A DNA stretch of 64,000 nt from Bradyrhizobium sp. CSA207 (GTDB taxonomy: Bacteria; Pseudomonadota; Alphaproteobacteria; Rhizobiales; Xanthobacteraceae), in assembly GCF_029051685.1 (NCBI RefSeq), contig NZ_JAACFT010000034.1:1-64000 (forward strand). Direction: 5' to 3'. Numbering within the stretch: the first letter of the stretch is position 1; each line of letters begins with the position of its first letter. Below are positions 61,376 through 64,000 of the stretch, piece by piece. A program made the position numbers and the translations under genes. The notes beneath the pieces are model-generated. The model was given only the letters and a program-made list of their open reading frames with translations. It did not search any database and was not told the DNA's origin.

Positions 61376-62203
61376 ATGTCAAGTCGGCTCTTTGCCTCGG
61401 CAACATTCCCGGTCCCGCCCGCGACCGATCCGACCAGGCCCCTCACTCACCACGCAGGGCCAGAGTTGGCGACCACGCGCGGTTTCGCCGCCCGCCAAAA
61501 TCCCCGGCCAGTTCGATCCTCGTCAGTGGAAGCTGCCGACAAGCCGGGTGTGAGCCCACGGCTATACGGTGCCTTGCACTGCACCACTCGGGAAAATGCC
61601 ACACGCATCCTCCGCGAGACCGAACGGCTGCTCAGAATCTACGGCCATCGCAAAATCACCGTGGCGGACGTGGCCGACGCCTGCGGCTTCTCCGCTGCCA
61701 ACGTCTATCGGTATTTTTCGAGCCGCCGAGCGATCCTCAATGCGCTTGCGGCGCACTACCTGCGCGAGACCGCACGCGCAGCGCTGGGTTGCGCAATCTG
61801 CAACAGCCATTCGGCGCGCGATCGGCTCAGCGGCTTTCTCGCCGGCTTGAACACGGCGCTGACGATCTTCGCCGATCGTGAACCGCGGGTCAGCCAGTTG
61901 CTTGCGGACGCCACGGCGGAGCAATGGCCCTGCTACACTCACTATGATGCGCGCCTCGTTCGCCACATCACCAAGATACTCTCCGCAGCGAGCGCATCCG
62001 GAGAGTTCAGGCTGGCAGATGATGCCGAGCAGGAAGCCCGGCGCGTGAAGGCGGCCGCCTGTGCCCTGGTGGAGCCGGACGTCGTCCGGTCCTGCCGGGA
62101 CAGGTACGCCGGCTCCACGCGCGAGGCCGTGAGCCAGCTGATCGCAGACGCCATGTTGAGCCAATCCGTGTCGGCAAGCCAAGCTTCGCGACACGCTGAC
62201 TAA
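61376..62203 (+). CDS. TetR-family regulator with extended N-terminus
   Basis: 275 aa, about 60 residues longer than usual. GGAGGTCCGCG supports ATG 61376, but the first ~65 residues are Pro/Arg/Ser-rich and look like read-through of non-coding DNA; the TetR domain begins near ENATRILRETERLLRI, with HTH TVADVADACGFSAANVYRYF. The C-terminal domain has EAVSQLIADAM. It may have been placed behind a foreign ribosome site by the rearrangement that left the direct repeat. The HTH resembles the regulator at 5371. Confidence 0.75.
   Translation: MSSRLFASATFPVPPATDPTRPLTHHAGPELATTRGFAARQNPRPVRSSSVEAADKPGVSPRLYGALHCTTRENATRILRETERLLRIYGHRKITVADVADACGFSAANVYRYFSSRRAILNALAAHYLRETARAALGCAICNSHSARDRLSGFLAGLNTALTIFADREPRVSQLLADATAEQWPCYTHYDARLVRHITKILSAASASGEFRLADDAEQEARRVKAAACALVEPDVVRSCRDRYAGSTREAVSQLIADAMLSQSVSASQASRHAD
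61512..61639 (+). repeat. Imperfect direct repeat, copy 2
   Basis: About 128 bp partner of 60533-60658, same orientation, covering the codons just before and into the HTH of the tetR gene. Shared landmarks include GTGGAAGCTGCCGACAAGCC and CTATACGGTGCCTTGCACTG. Confidence 0.85.
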
Positions 62204-62233
62204 TGTCAGAAATTGCCCGCAGGGGAGAACGCC

Positions 62234-63079
62234 ATGACTTTGAAAAACATTGGGGTCTTCGTCGACGCGACATCCGAAGGAGAGAAGCGGATCGACTATG
62301 CAGCTGCGCTCGCCCACCAGTGCGGTGCCCACCTTGCTGGGATTCACGTCGTATCCGCAGTTCGCCCAGAAGATCGATCCGATTACTACGTGATTGGCAA
62401 GAAGGCGATCCAAGCCTTGCTCACCGAGCGGAAAGCGGCCGACGAGGCCGCGACCTCCAATGTCCGCCAGCGCTTCGAAGCCATTTCAGCGAAGCGCGAT
62501 CTCAGCGCAGAGTTCCGGGTGATCCGTCGAGGTGGACCTGACGAAGATCTTGCTCTCAGCTCGCTTCATTCCGATCTCGTGGTGATCGGTCAACGTGAGC
62601 TGCAAGAGCTGAAAGGCTACGCATCTCCCGAAAAGCTCCTGCTCGCCAGCGGCTCTCCCATTCTTGTCATACCGACCGGCTGGAAATCCGAGTCTATCGG
62701 CAACAAGATACTGGTCGGCTGGAACGCCAGCCGCGAGGCCCGGCGCGCAGTCGCTGACGCGCTCCCCTTCCTCGTGGCGGCCTCTTCCGTGACGCTATTG
62801 GTTGTCGATTCGGAGGAGAGGGCCGGCCGGCACGGCGAGGAGCCCGGTGCTGACATTGCGCTATATCTCGCGCGACACGGTGCCCGCGTCGAAGTAGAGC
62901 AGGTGTTGTCGCAAGGCGCTCGGGTTGCCGACATTATCCTGACCTTTGCGAAAGATCACGGCATGGATCTGATCGTCATTGGCGCCTACAGCCACCCCCG
63001 CTCTGTCGAGATGCTGTTCGGCGGCGTAACCCGGACGTTGCTGAAACTGGCGCCTGTTCCGCTGCTGGTGTCACGTTGA
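62234..63079 (+). CDS. Tandem universal stress protein (UspA family)
   Basis: 281 aa from ATG 62234 with GGGGAGAACGCC before it. Two Usp units: residues ~1-140 (KNIGVFVDATSEGEKRIDYA ... PILVIPTGWK) and ~145-281 (NKILVGWNASREARRAVADA ... VEMLFGGVTRTLLKLAPVPL). The second unit keeps the nucleotide-binding pattern Gly-x2-Gly then x9 and Gly-like/Thr-Arg before VPLLVS; the first is less complete. Cytoplasmic; roles in stress survival are general to the family. Stand-alone gene 30 nt after the tetR stop. Confidence 0.9.
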   Translation: MTLKNIGVFVDATSEGEKRIDYAAALAHQCGAHLAGIHVVSAVRPEDRSDYYVIGKKAIQALLTERKAADEAATSNVRQRFEAISAKRDLSAEFRVIRRGGPDEDLALSSLHSDLVVIGQRELQELKGYASPEKLLLASGSPILVIPTGWKSESIGNKILVGWNASREARRAVADALPFLVAASSVTLLVVDSEERAGRHGEEPGADIALYLARHGARVEVEQVLSQGARVADIILTFAKDHGMDLIVIGAYSHPRSVEMLFGGVTRTLLKLAPVPLLVSR

Positions 63080-63249
63080 GCGAGTTACCACCTGAGAGCC
63101 GCGCGGGGATAAGCCATTTTTGCCTGCGGGGATATGGAAGATCGCAATGTCGGCTTTGCGCCGCGTGCGAAACGTATCAACGCTCCTGAGAAATTTCGTT
63201 CGTCAGCCAGAAACCCGCTCCGGAAAGATGGTTAGCGTGCATCTAGCTG

Positions 63250-64000
63250 TCATCGCGTGTCAGCAATAGCCCGCGCCGCATCAGCGATTGTCCTGGCAGT
63301 TGGAATCAGCACGGCTTGAAGCTCGGGGGCAGCTGGCATCCTGACATCGGGGGTCGTGAGCCGACGAGCGATAATCGGCATTATGTCGCCAACAAGCTCC
63401 AGAACGCGCACAATGATTTCCGCGCCAAATCCTCCGGTCCTGACCGCTTCGTGAACGACGAGAATCCTTCCATTAGCTGCTCGAACAACTTGCGACAGCG
63501 CGCCCTCGTCGAGCGGGTTGAGCCAACGCAAATCAAGCACCGATGCTTCAATTCCCTCTTTTGCCAGCACTTCTGCTGCGGTTAGCGCGTGGGACACCAT
63601 CGTTCCCCACGTAATAATCGCTATGTCTTTTCCTTCCCGCCGCAGATGAGCTTTCCCAACGGTCTCCGCACCATCAGTAAGGTCGACGGGACCCTTTGTT
63701 TGATAAAGCCCACGAGCCTCGATCACGACGCAAGGGTCGGGATCCGCAGCAGCCGCACGAATGAGTGCGTAAGCATCGGCCCCAGTGGCCGCAAGTGCGA
63801 CCTTTAGGCCAGGAACGTGCGCTAATATTCCTTCAATCGACTGCGAGTGCTGGGCACAGGAGCCAGGCGTCGCGCCCTGCTGCATGCGGACCACTATCGG
63901 GACATGCGACTTGCCACCCGTGATATAACGAATGTTGGCGGCTTGATTGACAAGCTGATCGAGTGCGACAAATACAAAGTCGGCCCACATGATCTCGACG
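63250..64000 (-). CDS. 2-oxoacid/acetoin dehydrogenase E1 beta subunit, 5' end outside window
   Basis: The C-terminal ~250 residues are present. Motifs: IMWADFVFVALDQLVNQAAN, VRMQQGATPGSCAQHSQSIE, HVPGLKVALAATGADAYALI, DPDPCVVIEARGLYQTKGPV, TWGTMVSHALTAAEVLAKEG, SVLDLRWLNPLDEGALSQVV, VHEAVRTGGFGAEII. This is the beta chain of thiamine-diphosphate E1 components (pyruvate, acetoin or branched-chain type). The substrate type cannot be set without the alpha chain. The frame is open past 64000, so the start is off the window. Confidence 0.9.
   Translation of the reverse strand, partial: VEIMWADFVFVALDQLVNQAANIRYITGGKSHVPIVVRMQQGATPGSCAQHSQSIEGILAHVPGLKVALAATGADAYALIRAAAADPDPCVVIEARGLYQTKGPVDLTDGAETVGKAHLRREGKDIAIITWGTMVSHALTAAEVLAKEGIEASVLDLRWLNPLDEGALSQVVRAANGRILVVHEAVRTGGFGAEIIVRVLELVGDIMPIIARRLTTPDVRMPAAPELQAVLIPTARTIADAARAIADTR

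Noticed and set aside
1..64000. CRISPR arrays, insertion sequences, rRNA operons, integrase genes
   Set aside because: No spaced short repeats, transposase or integrase motifs, or rRNA segments were seen on either strand.

Overview
The window looks like chromosomal DNA of a Bradyrhizobium-like alphaproteobacterium. It is GC-rich, has very dense coding, carries Bradyrhizobium-type small proteins and two branched-chain-amino-acid-type ABC transporters, and shows many 4-base ATGA/GTGA gene overlaps. The genus is inferred from protein style and was not tested by any search.

Left part (1-11.2 kb): a TriABC-like efflux operon of two lipoprotein adaptors and one RND pump, led by a histidine-kinase-like gene without the phospho-acceptor His, runs divergently from a TetR regulator. 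The same 15-bp operator-like palindrome stands before this operon, before a run of small membrane/secreted protein genes (6.8-8.6 kb), and before a decayed patatin / acetoacetate decarboxylase / 3-hydroxybutyrate dehydrogenase remnant (8.8-10.1 kb). A phasin-like coiled-coil gene follows. At 11.2 kb lies the 3' part of a tRNA-Lys(CTT) gene with no 5' half, the classic scar of an integrated element. The accessory DNA would start to its right.

Middle-left (11.5-25.1 kb): one compact minus-strand cluster holds a LIV-type ABC transporter, an IclR regulator, a DUF917/thiohydantoin-desulfurase-type protein, a glutathione transferase, an M20 N-carbamoyl-amino-acid hydrolase, a urocanase homologue with a rebuilt active site, a cytoplasmic biotin-sulfoxide-reductase-type molybdoenzyme and a hydantoinase-like amidohydrolase. 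Together they fit a route in which a thio-urocanate or thiohydantoin (as in ergothioneine breakdown) is hydrated, desulfurated, ring-opened and decarbamoylated to glutamate. Next come SDR, NTF2-like, CoA-transferase and enoyl-CoA hydratase genes, an AraC regulator and several pseudogenes (25.7-33 kb).

Middle-right (33-54.8 kb): a second large minus-strand catabolic region carries everything needed for coenzyme F420 (CofC, CofD, CofE and the fused FO synthase FbiC), an NADPH:F420 reductase and an F420-type luciferase-like oxidoreductase. These are interleaved with a phenylacetate-CoA-ligase-type enzyme, thiolase, enoyl-CoA hydratase, 3-hydroxyacyl-CoA dehydrogenase, thioesterase, aldehyde dehydrogenase, two Fe-ADH-type enzymes, an AraC regulator and a second LIV-type transporter. 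I read it as a self-sufficient F420-dependent degradation module for an unidentified imported substrate.

Right part (55-64 kb): mostly a gene graveyard (SDRs, serine beta-lactamase-like hydrolase, alpha/beta hydrolase, quinone reductase, cupin, xanthine-dehydrogenase-type C-terminus). It is broken up by intact TetR genes, a tautomerase, a tandem universal stress protein and the start-less end of a 2-oxoacid dehydrogenase E1 beta gene. A 126/128-bp imperfect direct repeat flanks one TetR gene. No transposase, integrase, rRNA or CRISPR was found.
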